A DNA stretch of 64,000 bases from Hemibagrus wyckioides. Lineage: Eukaryota; Chordata; Actinopteri; Siluriformes; Bagridae. Positions within the stretch are counted from its first letter, which is position 1. Every line of letters starts with the position of its first letter. A model generated the notes under the pieces. That model did not search any database. It was not told the DNA's origin and saw only the letters and a list, made by a program, of their open reading frames with translations. The translations under genes were made by a program, and so were the position numbers. The DNA is taken from positions 24,678,780-24,742,779 of the forward strand of contig NC_080710.1 in the NCBI RefSeq assembly GCF_019097595.1, in the 5' to 3' direction. Shown piece after piece: positions 23,799 to 36,508 of the stretch.

Positions 23799-24008
23799 GT
23801 CACATATACATTACAGCACAGTGAAATTCTTTCGTCACATATCCCTTCCTTGGAGGTTGGGGTCAGAGCACAGGGTCAGCCATGATACAGTGCCCCTGGA
23901 GCTGAGAGGGTTAAGGGCCTTGCTCAAGTGCCCAACAGTGGCAACTTAGCAGTGCTAACCCCTGATCTTCCGGGCAATGACCCAGAGCCTTAATCACTTG
24001 AGCTCCCA
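23799..24008 (-). mobile_element. tRNA-derived SINE (second tail type)
   Basis: On the minus strand it runs from an A-box-like 'gctcaagtgattaaggctc', through 'gggttagcactgctaag' and a 'gagcaaggcccttaaccctc' body, to a tail ending 'cactgtgctgtaatgtat'. The B box is degraded. It is the same family as 26236 and 31345. Confidence 0.75.
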
Positions 24009-24958
24009 TAATACACAGTAAAACAGTAAAATAACACAACTAAACTGACTGTCAATAAACTATGCTTGCACTGAAATACGCCTTGTAATGTTAGAAGCCT
24101 GTAGGCCATGTAAACACCACTGTTTCTCAAACTGAGGACCGCAATTTTATACCATTTTTTTCCAGTGTTAAAATTCACAACTCACCATTATCAACACTTT
24201 TATGTTCATGATTCAGTTATTATAGTTATCAGCCTGGTCACTTTAATTCATTACAATCCAAACACCAGTAACCAGTAAATAAAATGGCTTTTTTTTTTTT
24301 TTGTCTGTGAAAAGCCCAGGAATAAAATGCTCTAAAAAATAAAAGGTAAGGTTAAAGGTTCCACTCATTAATATATCTGAATAAATCTGGACTGGGTATT
24401 CATAGAGATTTTTTTAACAGTTAAATGGGTCCAAGGCTTCAAAGGATTTGAGAACCCCAGACCTAGACAGACATTCTTGGAAAGTACACCTGGCTAACAC
24501 TTATTTGACTATTCAAATGTGTGACGCAATTCTGTCCAGGAACCATGTGCAACTCGCACATTTCCTCATCACCACAGGTGGCTAGACGAGTCCAACACTT
24601 TTTAAGAAAGCATTCATTTTGTAGCCTCTGTGGCCTCCGTCTCAGAGATTTGTTTGTGAAAGCTGCCTTTGTATTGTCGATGTCAAAGACCGTTTCTGAT
24701 GCTATGTTTATTTATTTATTGTACTATATGTACTGTATATCATGGATGCATGGGATGTATATATTTTGGAGTGGCAGAAGCATATTTATCAGTCTTGAAC
24801 TAGAGAATGTAAATGTTTTAGTTGCATTAGAAAGTATATTTTATATAGCTGTGGTATCGAGAGCTGCAAGAACAGGAAAGCAGGAACGTCCATCTGTCAT
24901 ATTGATGATGTGTGGCAAACTCTGACCATCCTGAGGTCCACTGTCTCTACACTCCCAC

Positions 24959-24992
24959 CGTGTGTGTCTGTATGTCTGTGTGTGTGTGTGTA
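24959..24992. repeat. (GT)n tract
   Basis: A short GT-rich run with CTGT interruptions. Confidence 0.8.
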
Positions 24993-25399
24993 CTCGTTAA
25001 AATTGAGCACGAGTTGATGCTTTCACTAGCGTTGAGTCTCTGTATCAGATCGTTGTTTAGGGAATGTTTCTTGTCCAGACCTGACCATCCATGTGATGTC
25101 TCATCTGATGCTGCAGTTTCTATGGAATTAAAATATGTAAACAAATATTTGTGTGCTATCTCCTTCCTGTTACATTTTACATAGCTAAATAATTCACTCT
25201 TTTATTGATTGATAATTTGATCAGTTATTGACTGTGTAATGGTCAAGTCTTTGTGTTTCTTATATTTCTGTGGATTATACAGAGGCGCATTCGTAGACAT
25301 TTTGTCCATCATTCAAAGAAAAAAAATCTTAAACCAGACCTGCTGGACTATGAGGCTGTTGTCATGGAAACAGATGTAGTAACATGAACACTACCTATC

Positions 25400-25463
25400 T
25401 TTGTCTGAAAGTTGCTGTATTTTCTCTTTGTCTGAAAGTTGCTGTATTTTCTTTGTCTGAAAG
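25400..25463. repeat. 27/25-bp tandem repeat, 2.5 units
   Basis: TTTGTCTGAAAGT starts at 25400, 25427 and 25452. The intervening 'tgctgtattttct' is repeated twice. Confidence 0.9.
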
Positions 25464-25960
25464 TATTTGGCTCATGCAGTTGATGGTTGATGGCAGTGAT
25501 GGTTGGCAGTTGACAGGTTTATAGTTTCTGATGTTGTCCACCTGTAGTTACTCACCTTTTGGTCCTCTTCATCAATACAAATTGATTCCCATACACTCCC
25601 AGAAACAACATGCTGTTAAACTAAACCATTCCTTGTCACTGGGTTGGTACTCTCAACATTGTATTAAAACCTCCCAGGTAAATACAGTTATTTTAACTTG
25701 CTGTCATTTCTTTGCAGTGTGGTGATGGGATAACAAATTGAAGGAAGAGGAATGACAGAATTTATAATACATGTTGTGAGATTTGACGATTTAACCTAAT
25801 CATTGGCATCTGATCACTTTTATGACATTGTTTTTTTTTACTGTATTGTTTAAGCATATATAAGAATCCTTTGATGGATGCTGCCCTCTGCTGGTTAGGA
25901 TTAACCCTGCAATTTTTTATGTGCTCCTTTTACAGTAATATATATTCTGTAGTAGAGTAT

Positions 25961-26085
25961 TCTCACCAGCCACTTTAATAGGAACACCTGTACACCTAAT
26001 CATTCATGCAATCACCGAATCACCTCATATGGCAGCAGGGCAATGCAGCTACAGGTCCAGAGCTTCAGTTAATGTTCACATCACA
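25961..26085 (+). repeat. Dispersed fish repeat, unclassified
   Basis: It contains 'ccagccactttaatagg', 'aacacctgtacacctaatc', 'attcatgcaatcaccgaat' and 'ccagagcttcagttaatg'. I recall this order as a widespread fish repeat, probably a DNA-transposon remnant. No ends were defined. Confidence 0.5.
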
Positions 26086-26235
26086 GAGTGAGGAATGTGT
26101 GACATGGTTGTTTTATAATAATTTTATAAAACAATTTTATAATATATGTAAATGTATATGTATTAACATATTGAGTTCCTACAATAAATAATTAATAATA
26201 TCTTTGAAATCTCACTGGCTTATAGAAGAAGCCTT

Positions 26236-26420
26236 TATATATTACAGCACAGTGGAATTCTTTTTAGGGTTAGAGCACAGGTTTAGCTATGACAAAGCAC
26301 CCCTGGAGCAGAGAGGGTTAAAGGCCTTGCTCAACTGCGGTAGCCTGGTGGTACTGGGGCTTGAACCACAACCTTCTGAACAACAATCTAGCGCCCACTT
26401 AACCACTTGAGCTACCACTA
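26236..26420 (-). mobile_element. tRNA-derived SINE (second tail type)
   Basis: On the minus strand: 'gtagctcaagtggttaagtg' as A-box region, 'gtggttcaagcccc' as B-box region, a 'gagcaaggcctttaaccctc' body, and a tail 'ccactgtgctgtaatata'. Confidence 0.8.
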
Positions 26421-26879
26421 CTTTGACTGCTTCACTACTACTACACCCGGACTCTCTCATTGTTCATGTTCACCAGACTACTGATTACACACAGACTACA
26501 CACTTTAACAGTTTATGCAGACTCTAAACATTCATGTCAAGTGTTTAGTATTCAGGTGTTAGTCTTTCAGGTTTTACCTTTTTTTTTTTTTGATATTTTC
26601 TGCTCTAGTTCATCCTGTTTGTTCATTGTTTGACCTTTGACTGTCTTTCAACCATGTTTTTGGATTACATCTTTGATTGTTAGCCTTGACTATAAAGATC
26701 ACTGTGTACCTGCACTTGCATCCTTAACCGTTTCCTGGGAGTAGGCTATAAATCATGTATATAAATCTCTTTTGGTTTGGGGTTTTAAAAACTTATAGCA
26801 TGGACACAAGGGTCTGGTGAAATGATGACCCGAGTTACACTGTCTTTAAACATCACGATTACAAGCATACCTAATATCT

Positions 26880-27390
26880 TTCTCTCTTTTTCTGTCTTTG
26901 TCTGTTAAGCTATACATCCCACTGCCAAGCTCCCAGTGTTCTGAGTTTCCAGTGTGACCACTTCTTCTTTCCAGACCTGCCTGATCCATCCAGATGCTCT
27001 ACCCCTGGTTGGAGTCTCATCACTTGGTGGTGCTCACTGCTGCTGAGGATAGATCTGAGTGAACAGCTAGTGACCCAGGGGACTGTGGACAGAACCACTT
27101 GGAGACCATCACTCCATCCCTGAACTGCCGTTGCATCAGTCAGCTTGTGGAAGGAAGTCCAAAATGAACTCAGAAACTACACTGACCTATTAGTTCCTCA
27201 AGAGCTCTTGGTTTCTGTTGCAAAAAGGACATTATTTACGTTTACATTATTTATTGTCCGGTGTCACCCAAATAAGGATGAGGTTCACTTGAAGGTTTCT
27301 TCCTCATATCATCTCAGAAAGTTTTTTATGCACCCTCTAAAGCTGCTTTGAGACGATATCCATTGTTATACAAATAAACTGAATTGAAAA
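26880..27390 (+). mobile_element. L2-like LINE 3' end or related repeat
   Basis: Its final part has 'gtgtcacccaaataaggatg', 'gaaggtttcttcctcatatc' and 'agctgctttgagacgatatc', ending 'acaaataaactgaattgaaa'. This is the reverse complement of the start of the copies at 10885 and 35885. The upstream part (26930-27120) is less certain. A terminal ATTGAA-type microsatellite end is typical of L2-like LINEs. Confidence 0.6.
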
Positions 27391-29660
27391 TGAAGTTCAC
27401 GCTTCACTTTCAGGTGCTGGTTATTAGTTGTTAGCTACTTTTCCTTAAACGTGGTGCTAAGCCAAAGGTCTTAATGTGTGTGGACTGCTCTAAGCTACCT
27501 AATCAGCACAATAGAGTTTGCTGGGGTAATCTTAACGTCTCACATCTCAATAGTTCCCAGTTCAGTCTGTATGTGGATGTATTTCCAATGCTATTTACCA
27601 CACACATGAACTAGTCACACCAGCGATAGCCACCAGAGGGCGCACAACTAAACGTTAAAGGGCGGCAGCAGCAGAGTTCCAGCTCTGCATTTCAACTAAA
27701 ATAAACCAGAACACAGCTCGTCTGAATGACTAAAACAAGTCAAATTAAAATGGTCTTTTGTGTAGTTAGAATAAAAGCCCACACATGGTCTTTGTGGATA
27801 AGCTCAAATACCCATGGTGTAAAGAAATAGAGAAATGTGGAGCCATTTACCTTCCACAAAACTCTAGTGCCAAGGGTGTATTTAAGTATCAAAAGCAGCT
27901 GAGAACCTATTTATTTAATTTAGCAGTTTACGTCTATAAATATTTATTTAGTTTTAACTTCCATTTCTCTGACCTTTACATTATTACAGGCTTGGAACAG
28001 AGTGTAATTGAATTTGGTCTACTGAATGAAGTGTGTAAAAGAATGTGAGTGAGTGTTGCTATGAAGGGAACTGTTTAGGGAACACAGTAAACAGATGCTT
28101 ATTTTATAACAATCCCAGAAGATCAAAATCTCCTCAAAGTCAGAGGTATCCAAGTAAAATTTGAAAATGTCTGGTTATATAACTTTCCTTGCTTACAAAT
28201 GTGTGAATAAACAGCTAACATGAGTGAATGTTGACAACCATTCCTATCCAGTAGTGATTAGAATTATTTATGGCTATAATTAAGACAGTTTAAAGTGATT
28301 TTGAAAGATGTTTTGTTTCCTAGTGGGGCTTCATGTTACCAATTTGATTAGAACATTGAACAGATGAGCAGAGGAGACCCAGAATAAAGGCATGCAATTC
28401 TTTGTAGTCTCGCAGCAAAATGTCTAACCTACAAAAGACTTTGAAACTTTCCCCTTTCTGAATTAATGTATTTTGCTCTGTAGCTAGTCCATTGGTCCAA
28501 TGAGCTGCCTTCAGCAGAAGATCTCTACAGAGATGAAATGGCTCAAACCAGAGTTGATGAACTATGGCTGTTTTTCTTTTAAGTCTCTGGTATGTTATCT
28601 GGTTTCAGAGTCATGCATTTTAAAAGGAATTACTCTCTCCCTGGGTTGAATGTGTTCTAAAGACTGAACACATCTTAATCAGACTCCAGTACACTGCTGA
28701 AATCATCATGCGTTCAAGCTGCACACAGACATTTCGGCTACGCTATCTGTTTATGAAAGAAATGATTTTGCTGATGTTTCTTCCATGCTTAGGTCACTCA
28801 AAAATGTCTTCTTTATGCCATTTTGTTTAATGCTTTAGCTGCTTCTCCCACTTGTTTGGAAAATATTGGAAAATATTCCAGTTGGAAATATTAAAAGTCA
28901 AAGCTGGAGCCTGGTGCTGTTTCAGCAACTTCAAACCGAGCCTCTAACATGATATACTTACTTACCCTTTTTGGCCCATTTTTTCTGGGCAGATATTAAG
29001 TGCAGTCTCTGAATAAATAATACCTCTAACACGGATGCTCCACTAAAAAGACTCTCTGTACTAGGATGGGGATTTGTGTCCAAAAACAGAAGCCCAAGGT
29101 GTCCTTGAAATCCTTAACAGCAAATTAGGCTGCCAGATTTCTTTATCAGAAAAGCAGGGAGTTTTAAAAGCTCAGAATCTTGCACATGTCCTTATGTGAC
29201 CCTCCTGATACGTTTTTCCCATTATCCTCAGACTCTTCCAGGTGCAGAAGGAGTGTAATATCTCTGCCATGTCATGTCCCACAGGGCATCCTGCATCCTA
29301 GTCCCACCCTGTCTGCTGCACAAATCCTCAGCTTCTGACTCACACTCTTTCCATGCCAAGTCTTTTTCTATCTCACAAAACATTCAGCATGCCAGTGGTG
29401 TTATTAACACATTGTATGTTGAACACAGGAAGCACCGCCATAAATTTATTAGCCCTGAGCAGCAGCCAGCAGATGCCATATGGTGGACATTTGTCCAAGA
29501 GTTGTGTCGGTTTTCCGACGTTGAAATCTTTTGCCTTAATAAAGCTGAAGAGTAGTATTATTGTGCCATTTGGCCACTGCATAACTGGCTAGTGTCTATA
29601 TTTGTGGGATAATGCTGTGGTTAAAGAAATTGCAAGAAGAAGACATGAAGAAGAAGAAGT
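27391..29660. other. Gene-free stretch
   Basis: Nothing identifiable was seen. The short open frames here show no domain, no splice context and no similarity I recognise. Confidence 0.5.
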
Positions 29661-29664
29661 CTTT

Positions 29665-29770
29665 ATTTCTCACTTATTCATAACAGCACAGTGAATTTCC
29701 TGTTTAGCATATGCCAGCTTGTTTGGAAACTGAGGTCAGAGAGCAGGGTCAGCCATGATACAACACCCCC
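29665..29770 (-). mobile_element. SINE 3' fragment
   Basis: 'cataacagcacagtgaattt' and 'gagcagggtcagccatgata' match the 3' half of the copy at 23799. The tRNA-like head is absent. Confidence 0.6.
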
Positions 29771-29944
29771 ATATGGACATGATGCAAATATGGAATATGA
29801 AAAGTGTTTTATTCCTTTTACACCCCAGCAATTTGCAGATGCTGTTCATTTATTAATAACACTGGAGACTCCTTTTATAAATATTAAATCCACAGCATAT
29901 TATTTCAAATTATCAAATATATTTAAATCTTTTTTTATTAATAA

Positions 29945-29976
<32 letters not shown>

Positions 29977-30018
29977 CATTCATTCATTCATTCATTCATT
30001 CATTCATTTATTTATTAT
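29945..30018. repeat. (TTTA)n(TTCA)n compound microsatellite
   Basis: About six TTTA/ATTT units pass directly into about nine TTCA units and back to TTTA. This looks like a point mutation that then spread by slippage. Confidence 0.95.
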
Positions 30019-31251
30019 AACAAAAATAATTTAAACTTCTTTTTATTTTTAAAATTCTGATTTGCAGCCATCACTACTGCTGTTACCGCTGTACTATAAA
30101 TCATTTTATTTGTTTCACAGGCTTTGGCTTCCTCTCTATCTTTATCTCTATTGGTTCTCACACAAATTTAAAAAGCAAACCCATCTCATTTTGCTCCATG
30201 CCAATTCAGGAAATTCCTTTCACTGCACTCAGTTACATTCATTGTGTTCTTAGCTTAATGTTTTAAGATGCAGCTTCAAAGACACTTTATTGCACACTTA
30301 CTGTAAACTAGACTCGAAGACTCATGAATTGCTAAATAGCTTAAAAAGCAGGAAAAATAAACAAATGTCGGACACACAACATATATAGCAAAGCTGCTGA
30401 AGTTTGTTGTCTATTTATTCATCTTTACTCAAGTCAGCATGATGTTTGAGCTCACAGATTTCTGCTGTTCTGGTGACGTTCTTCCATGTCACTTTCACAT
30501 GACTTCCCAACCCCAGCACTTTGTTCTCTGGACCTTCTTCTCTTCCGGCAGACGAGTTCATCTTTGAAGTGTCATTTCTGCTACGTGACCAGTAAATAAA
30601 TAGGAAGAATTTTGTACATGAATATAGGAAAAGCCTTGAGTTTGACTTCTGAATTTAAATTGTAAGGTGAAAGAGTTATGAATTTTTCTACATTTTGTTT
30701 GAAGGAAACAAGAGAACATGTAATACACCCTAGTTGGGAAAATTCCTGGTGGGATATACGAGCACAAAGCAATTAACCCATTCCAATTGTGCTTAGTCAA
30801 CCCTGTCCTGCTTCATCTGGAATAAATACTGTAGGGGATTTTCGGGGCACTCAAGGGCATGACATGGGCTAGTGATCTCAGTCAGTGTGTGACTCATCAC
30901 ATAGCGTTTGTCTCTGGTTTATGTGTTCCACTCCTGGCAAACGTTTACTGTAGGAATAGGCCTTAGTCTTGCTGTCATGACTGCTAGATACGCTGATGTA
31001 AATAAGGAATAAACACAACAAGGTGTGTTGTTACAGAAAAACAATCAGTAGCAGGGTGGTGCGATACACCATGTACTCTTCTCTTCACTTTTACAAAGCA
31101 ATTTTCCAAACATACTTTCATTTATATTAAAGAATGACAAACTGTTTATGCATTTATAGTTACAGGTACTGTTGCTAAGTTAAGTTATTGCAGTTAGCTC
31201 CTATCCCGGAGATCCGGGTTCGGGACTCGCTTGGAGTTCTTACCTATGTTA

Positions 31252-31333
31252 GCTGCGGTGGCTGAGTGGTTAAGGTGTTGGGCTTGAAAGCCAATGAGGT
31301 TTCCCTGTGTAGGTTTGAACCCTGCTTGCAGTG
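31252..31333 (+). pseudogene. Decayed tRNA-Ser (UGA anticodon) copy
   Basis: The 82-nt length fits a class II tRNA. The acceptor arms GCTGCGG and TTGCAGT pair at all seven positions if G-T wobble is allowed. The D arm reads GGCTGAGTGGTTAAGG. The anticodon loop CTTGAAA carries TGA, and a long variable arm (GAGGTTTCCCT) and T arm (GTAGG, TTTGAAC, CCTGC) follow. Against a normal tRNA-Ser(UGA), GCCGAG reads GCTGAG, TTCGAAC reads TTTGAAC and the CGCG before the T arm reads TGTG. The first and third bases of these look like CpG-to-TpG decay. The top anticodon-stem pair is G-G. Loss of the invariant T-loop C argues against function. Confidence 0.7.
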
Positions 31334-31344
31334 TGAGGTGAGCT

Positions 31345-31535
31345 GTGGGGATGGCTCAAGTGGTTAAGGCTCTGGGCTGTTGACCAGAAGATTGGGGGTT
31401 CAAGCACTGCCAGGTTGCTGCTGTTGGGCCTGTAGGCAAGGCCCTTAATCCTCTCTGCTCATAGCTGACCCCAACCTCTAAGGCTGGGATATGTGAAGAA
31501 AGAATTTCACTGTGCTGTAATGTATCTGTTTTTTT
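31345..31535 (+). mobile_element. tRNA-derived SINE (second tail type)
   Basis: A-box-like GGCTCAAGTGGTTAAGG, B-box-like GGGGTTCAAGCACTGCC, a body with 'gtaggcaaggcccttaatcc' and 'tagctgaccccaacctc', and a tail 'tttcactgtgctgtaatgta'. It is the most complete copy of this family in the window and lies 12 bp after the tRNA-Ser pseudogene. Confidence 0.85.
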
Positions 31536-32165
31536 TATAAGAAAGCAAAGGAATAATGCATTGACAAAGGAATCTCCTTTCAAAAATATTTTAGAGATCA
31601 AATATTTGTACAGAAAGTTTCAGAAAGCTTCACCATATCAATACTTCCACCTGTTCTGTGTAAAATAACAAGACTTTTTGCTCATCAAATTCTATTTTTT
31701 CTTGTTATTATTATTATTTCTTCTTTAAGGAGAAGCAGGACACGTTTTTGTTTCCCTGCTAAAGTGTATGTAACTGTATATGTAACAAAATTAAATTAAT
31801 AAAATAAAAATCAATCAAATTTTGAATGTTTTTTAAGTTAGCTTTTGTGGAGCATCCACCATAAAAGTAGCTGTGAAGGAGCTGTTACTATAGGGACACT
31901 AATGTATTAGAACTAGCACATTAATACACCTGTAATTTAAATTGAAGCAAAACACTAACACTGGAGACTCCTTCCAAAAAATATAAACAGACGTCCTCTT
32001 AGAGGCAAGTGTGTAGAACATCCGCTGAGCTGTTATTATAGAAATGATAATGTATATGCGTTTTAATATGAACCTCTGATTTGTCTTGTATCTAAAACTA
32101 CTATGCTGTTATGGAAACATCCTCTGACCAATCAGTGGCAAGTGGAGCATAAAAAGTAGCTGAGG

Positions 32166-34030
32166 TATAAGGAAAAGAACTCATTGAACAGAAGTTATAT
32201 TAAAAATTGAGGTTTATTAACAGACTACATAAAATGATGCACCTCGTACACGTCCATCACACTTGGGGTGCAGTGACTTTGTTTGACATACATGTCGCAG
32301 ATTATAACACATTTGACTACTCTATCAAAATTCCAATTTTATTTTTTTGTATTTATCATTCAAGTCAAAGGCTAAAAAAGAGTAATAATCTATTGACATA
32401 AATTTGGTGTGAAAGCTTGTGCAAATTATGTTATACAGTACAAACAGATAATACAATACACTACAGGACAGATACATAAAGATAGCCAGTGACTAGTATA
32501 TAGTCTGTTTTGTGTGTAAACCAGTTTTAAATGTAAAAAAAATGTAAAGAATACATGGTATAATGCGGAATAGTGCACAGAGGTATTATATTAATGCTTA
32601 TTCTTTATAATTTAACTAGCTGGTGATTCTTTTGCTTCGGCTGTGGACGAAAGTCAGCATTTCCTTCCCACCTCTTCATGCAGTAATCCTTTTTGTTTTC
32701 TTTCCCTCCTGTCTATCTTTTGTTCTCTTCCTGAACACCTAACCTCCCACTTAACTTTCAAAATTACTAATGCATCACTCAGTGTAGATGCTTGTGTGAA
32801 AGGCTTGAGCTCTGGGATCCTCTTTCTTTCCACAGCCTGATAACTGTGTTGAGTAAAAAGGGGGAGTAGAAGGAGAATGAGTTGTCCCCCACATTACCCC
32901 AGTATGTTCTAGCTTTTCTAATGCCTTTCATGGCAGTCTGTTATCCTTGTCTGCTTTCCCTTCCTCTGATCTGGAACTGCTTAAAGAATGATGTGGATGC
33001 TGTAACTTTGTTATACTAACAATGTATTTAAGTATGTGTACACTGTATATAGTACGCTATGCATATATGCAGTGTGTTTATACATGTAGTGTAGGTTACA
33101 TATGGGTGAAGAGATGCTGGAAAATGATTTTTGTGCTATTGTTGTATCAGTTTTCTTGTGAAATGATTTAGTTTGTAAGGCAGAGTGTGTAGCATGTGGC
33201 TGCAGTGTTAATAGTTTTAAATTGCATTCTCACAGGCCAGTTCACTTAGGCCATCTTTAGTCAAGTGCTGTAACTTTTCCAGCTTTCCCCTCCGAATTAT
33301 TACCTGGAAAATGTTCTGAACAGTGATGCACATTTATTCTGTTGCGATCATCACACTAAACCGGGGCTGCAACCTCCATTTGCTCAATAAATATAAATAA
33401 AGCTAGGCCAGTGGTATAAAAGAGAAATATGTTCTTGGCTTGGCTGTGCATTTATTTCACAACTATTACATGATTCTTTTTAATCAAGGCTGGTGAGAAT
33501 GCCAGTGCCATTCTCTGGCATTAGGTTAGAGATCCTTTATTAGAAGGTTTATATTTTATGGAGACTTTTATAGAAGTTGTTGGTCAGTTATTTGAATTGT
33601 ATCAAGGCTCAAGTGTGTACTGTTTTGCATTCACAAATCAGGATTCCTGCATCATATGGTGGATTGAGGATATAAAATATACTGAATGACATTAATATTC
33701 AGGAACTTTGGTATAAGTTAGCTGAGGTTGGCTGTTGTATAACTTAAAATGTAAATAAATCTACCCCTTCTGTATAGCAATGCCTCTCCAAAACCACACC
33801 CCTTATAAATACATGTAGTATGTGTGCAAGATACATAATATTTACCTATTCACTGTATACTGCGTCAGTTATATATGGTTGAAATTACAGTTAAAGCTTC
33901 TTGACTTGACTTGACTTGAAAATGAAGAGTTGTCTTTATTGACTGGCAACATAACCTCATGTCCTCAGTGCTGTGATTGGTTGGTTGTTGGTGCTCTGTA
34001 TCAGAGCGATCACAGTTTTTCATCCTCATT
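32166..34030. other. Gene-free stretch
   Basis: AT-rich sequence without recognisable exons or elements. A short (CTTGA)n run lies near 33898-33920. Confidence 0.5.
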
Positions 34031-34039
34031 TGTTCATCT

Positions 34040-34140
34040 TCACTGACCACTTCATCATGGTCAGGGCTGTGATGGATTACAAGAATGCTGGGTGAGATGA
34101 GTGATAACACTCTGGATAGGATGCCAGTGCACCACACCAC
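34040..34140 (-). mobile_element. DANA/Mermaid-type SINE 3' fragment
   Basis: 'catggtcagggctgtgatgg', 'agaatgctgggtgagatgag' and 'tggataggatgccagtgcac' are the minus-strand form of the 3' half seen in the copies at 49850 and 62105. Confidence 0.55.
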
Positions 34141-34144
34141 TTTT

Positions 34145-34160
34145 GGGGGGGGGGGGGGAG
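34145..34160. repeat. Poly(G) run
   Basis: Fourteen consecutive G residues, then AGG. It can form a quadruplex and is prone to slippage and assembly error. Confidence 0.9.
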
Positions 34161-35884
34161 GATTCTTGCTATTCTTGTAGATCTGTCACAAATAGGAAGG
34201 CACTCTGTCTGGAAAGTGTGTGTAAATGGTTTTTGTGCTCATGACCTCTAGCTAACTTCAGGAAGGAAGGCACAGTCAGTGTGAGATTTATGCAAACCTA
34301 CTGCACATACATTTCTAAATATTTCCTTAAACATCTGTCATTAAACAAGACTGTTGACTCATTTTGGGGGATTTTATATAGATCCACCATTTTGTAAAAG
34401 GTTTTATGTAGTCCTTATGTTCTTTACTTGCTTTACACAAAGCAAAGTCTTTACACAACATTTATTATTAAAGTTTGTTCGTCTCACAAATCCCTAATAG
34501 GACAAAAACATACAGCCTAATTCTCTCATACAGGATTCCACATGGCTTGTTCAGTATGAGCAGCTCATGCCTCTCTACCTGATTTTGACATTTCACCTGT
34601 GTGCAGGCTCACATTTCCCTCAATGACAATGACTGCTATTCAGAAGGACTGCACCATGGCCAGTGGCATTGCAGTCAGTCTTTATGTCCAACAACAGAGG
34701 ATAAACCATTAGGATGGATGTACATCAGTGCATGTGGGTTACACTGAATCCAGACTGCTATATTTACACAGAAGAGTCTGTGAGGAAGTTGGTGGAAGTG
34801 GAAACAGGAGAACCATCCATAGTAAAGACACCTGTGAGGGTTTTTTAAAACATGTTTTTCCACTTGTCTTTTTAAGCTATTTTATATTTATTATTTTTTT
34901 GCTTACTGCTGTGTTGTCTAGCTTCAATCCTACAATCCCTCTTTTTTTTTATAAAGGAAATCCTATGTGAGCCCATTAGGTTATGACAACTACCAGCTCC
35001 TGTGCTGTTTTCCTCTTAATGCGTTTAGTCTTGTGAAATAACAGCAAAAGTATGCAACAGGAACAAACAACACACTTTCAATTAAATAAATGACCCTCAA
35101 TGACTTTATACTACTATAAAGTCAATTTAAATAATTCGAATTTACTAATCATCATTTAAAAATAATCAATAGATTAATATTTAGTTTCTAAATTGTTTTT
35201 TTGTTTGTGTGTGTGTTTTTTAGGACATTCTTCATTTTTCAGAAGAGAAATCACATAAGCCTTTCATCTCTCTCTGACGTTTTAGAACGGAAAGGGGAAA
35301 GTGAGGCTTGGACTCGAGTAAATTGCACTACATTAACTGTCAGAGATGTTTATCAGAATTTTGGGCATGCCTGGGCATTAATGCACTGCTCTTTTTCCTT
35401 CAGATGTGTTTTCTTTTTCAGCTTCTGGTCCTGCCTAAAACAGAGAGCATAACTGCTGCTTGACATAAAGTAGACAGATGGACACAAATGGACATTCTGT
35501 GTGTTTTTTTAATCCAATGTAGCAAATAAACCACATGGCTAGGTAATGCTCAGAAGTGCAACACAAGCAATCAGCAAGCAGGCATTAAAGTGGCAAGACA
35601 AATGATAGGTTCAACTAAATTGCAACATGGAAATTTCCAGCTTCTGACTAGGGAAAATTAATGAAAGTTCAGGAGGGTTCTTCAACCAAGAGTTCAGCAT
35701 GCTCTTAGCATTAACAATAAACAAAGCAGCACTTGTTTACTTTTTAAACAAGTTGTATTCTATATAATATAAGCATTTTGCTTTAAATCAACATACATTT
35801 ATAGATAATACTAGCTTATTAAATCTAACATTACCTCATCGCCATTTCCAGGAGAAAAATATCCATTGTACTATATATTCCTTA

Positions 35885-36061
35885 TACATTCAATTCAATT
35901 TTATTTGTATTGTGCTTTTAACAATGGATATTGTCTCAAAGCAGCTTTACAGAACATAAGAAAAATTGTACAATGAGTTTCAGATTAATATTAGACTTAA
36001 ATTTAAATTTGTTCATTATCCCTATTGAGCAAACCTGAGACGACTGTGGCAAGGAAAAACT
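35885..36061 (-). mobile_element. L2-like repeat, left piece of a copy split by DIRS
   Basis: It starts 'tcaattttatttgtattgtg', 'aacaatggatattgtctc' and 'aaagcagctttacag', and runs to 'actgtggcaaggaaaaact'. The next bases of this family resume at 39229 ('cccttagatgctaagagg'), so the intervening 3.17 kb is an insertion. Confidence 0.75.
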
Positions 36062-36090
36062 ACAACAGGTTACGTATGTAACTCGGTTCC
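36060..36090. repeat. DIRS terminal repeat, left arm
   Basis: This 31-nt sequence (CTACAACAGGTTACGTATG onward) is the reverse complement of 36343-36373 with only two mismatches. Confidence 0.9.
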
Positions 36091-36342
36091 ATGAGAAGGG
36101 AATGAGACGCTGCGTCCTGACTGGCACTATAGGAACAATTTGTCGAGGAAGTGTGTCTGAAGCTCTGTGTGCATACCTGCCAATTCATTGGCTCGGACAG
36201 GACAAGTGATGGAGGAATACATGCCAGCATGTCCATATAAGGGCATCTATGTCACATCCATTCAGCTTGCCTTTTGTCTGAAGGAAATGCGAGAGGACGC
36301 TCACGGTGTGGCCAGCAATGCAGTGTCTTGTTCCTTTCTCAG

Positions 36343-36386
36343 GGAACCGGGTTACATACGTATCCTGTTGTAGTTCCCTTTTGAGG
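36343..36386. repeat. DIRS internal complementary region
   Basis: Its reverse complement reads AAAGGGAACTACAACAGG. That equals the right terminus (GAAAGGGAACT at 39218-39228) joined to the left terminus (ACAACAGG at 36062-36069), continuing through the whole 31-nt left arm. This joined-ends complement is the defining DIRS feature, thought to template circularisation. A direct repeat ('gctgcgtc..tgactg..ctat.ggaac') also follows both arms, at about 36109-36137 and 36396-36422. Confidence 0.9.
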
Positions 36387-36508
36387 GAACTCGAAGCTGC
36401 GTCATGACTGACGCTATGGGAACGTCAATAACCATGCCGCCAAACACTGGTCAATGTCTGTCCCAGGGGCCATGAGAGAGCACGAGCGGACCAGGAACAG
36501 AACACCCA

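Larger units (their letters stand above)
30985..32165. repeat. Possible degenerate DNA-transposon sequence interrupted by tRNA/SINE DNA
   Basis: The left part has 'aacacaacaaggtgtgttgt' and 'gggtggtgcgatacacc'. The right part (31850-32160) has 'cctctgaccaatcagtggc' and 'agctgttactatagggac'. I associate these with non-autonomous elements seen repeatedly in fish genomes. The boundaries and the link between the two parts are uncertain. Confidence 0.25.

Noticed and set aside
24521..24925. 134-codon plus-strand frame
   Set aside because: Hydrophobic and Met/Tyr-rich composition expected from AT-rich DNA. No family was recognised.
31205..31235. Second tRNA-like fragment (CCGGGTTCGGGACTCGC)
   Set aside because: Only a T-arm-like piece is visible and no acceptor or anticodon arm could be drawn, so it is not listed as an RNA gene.
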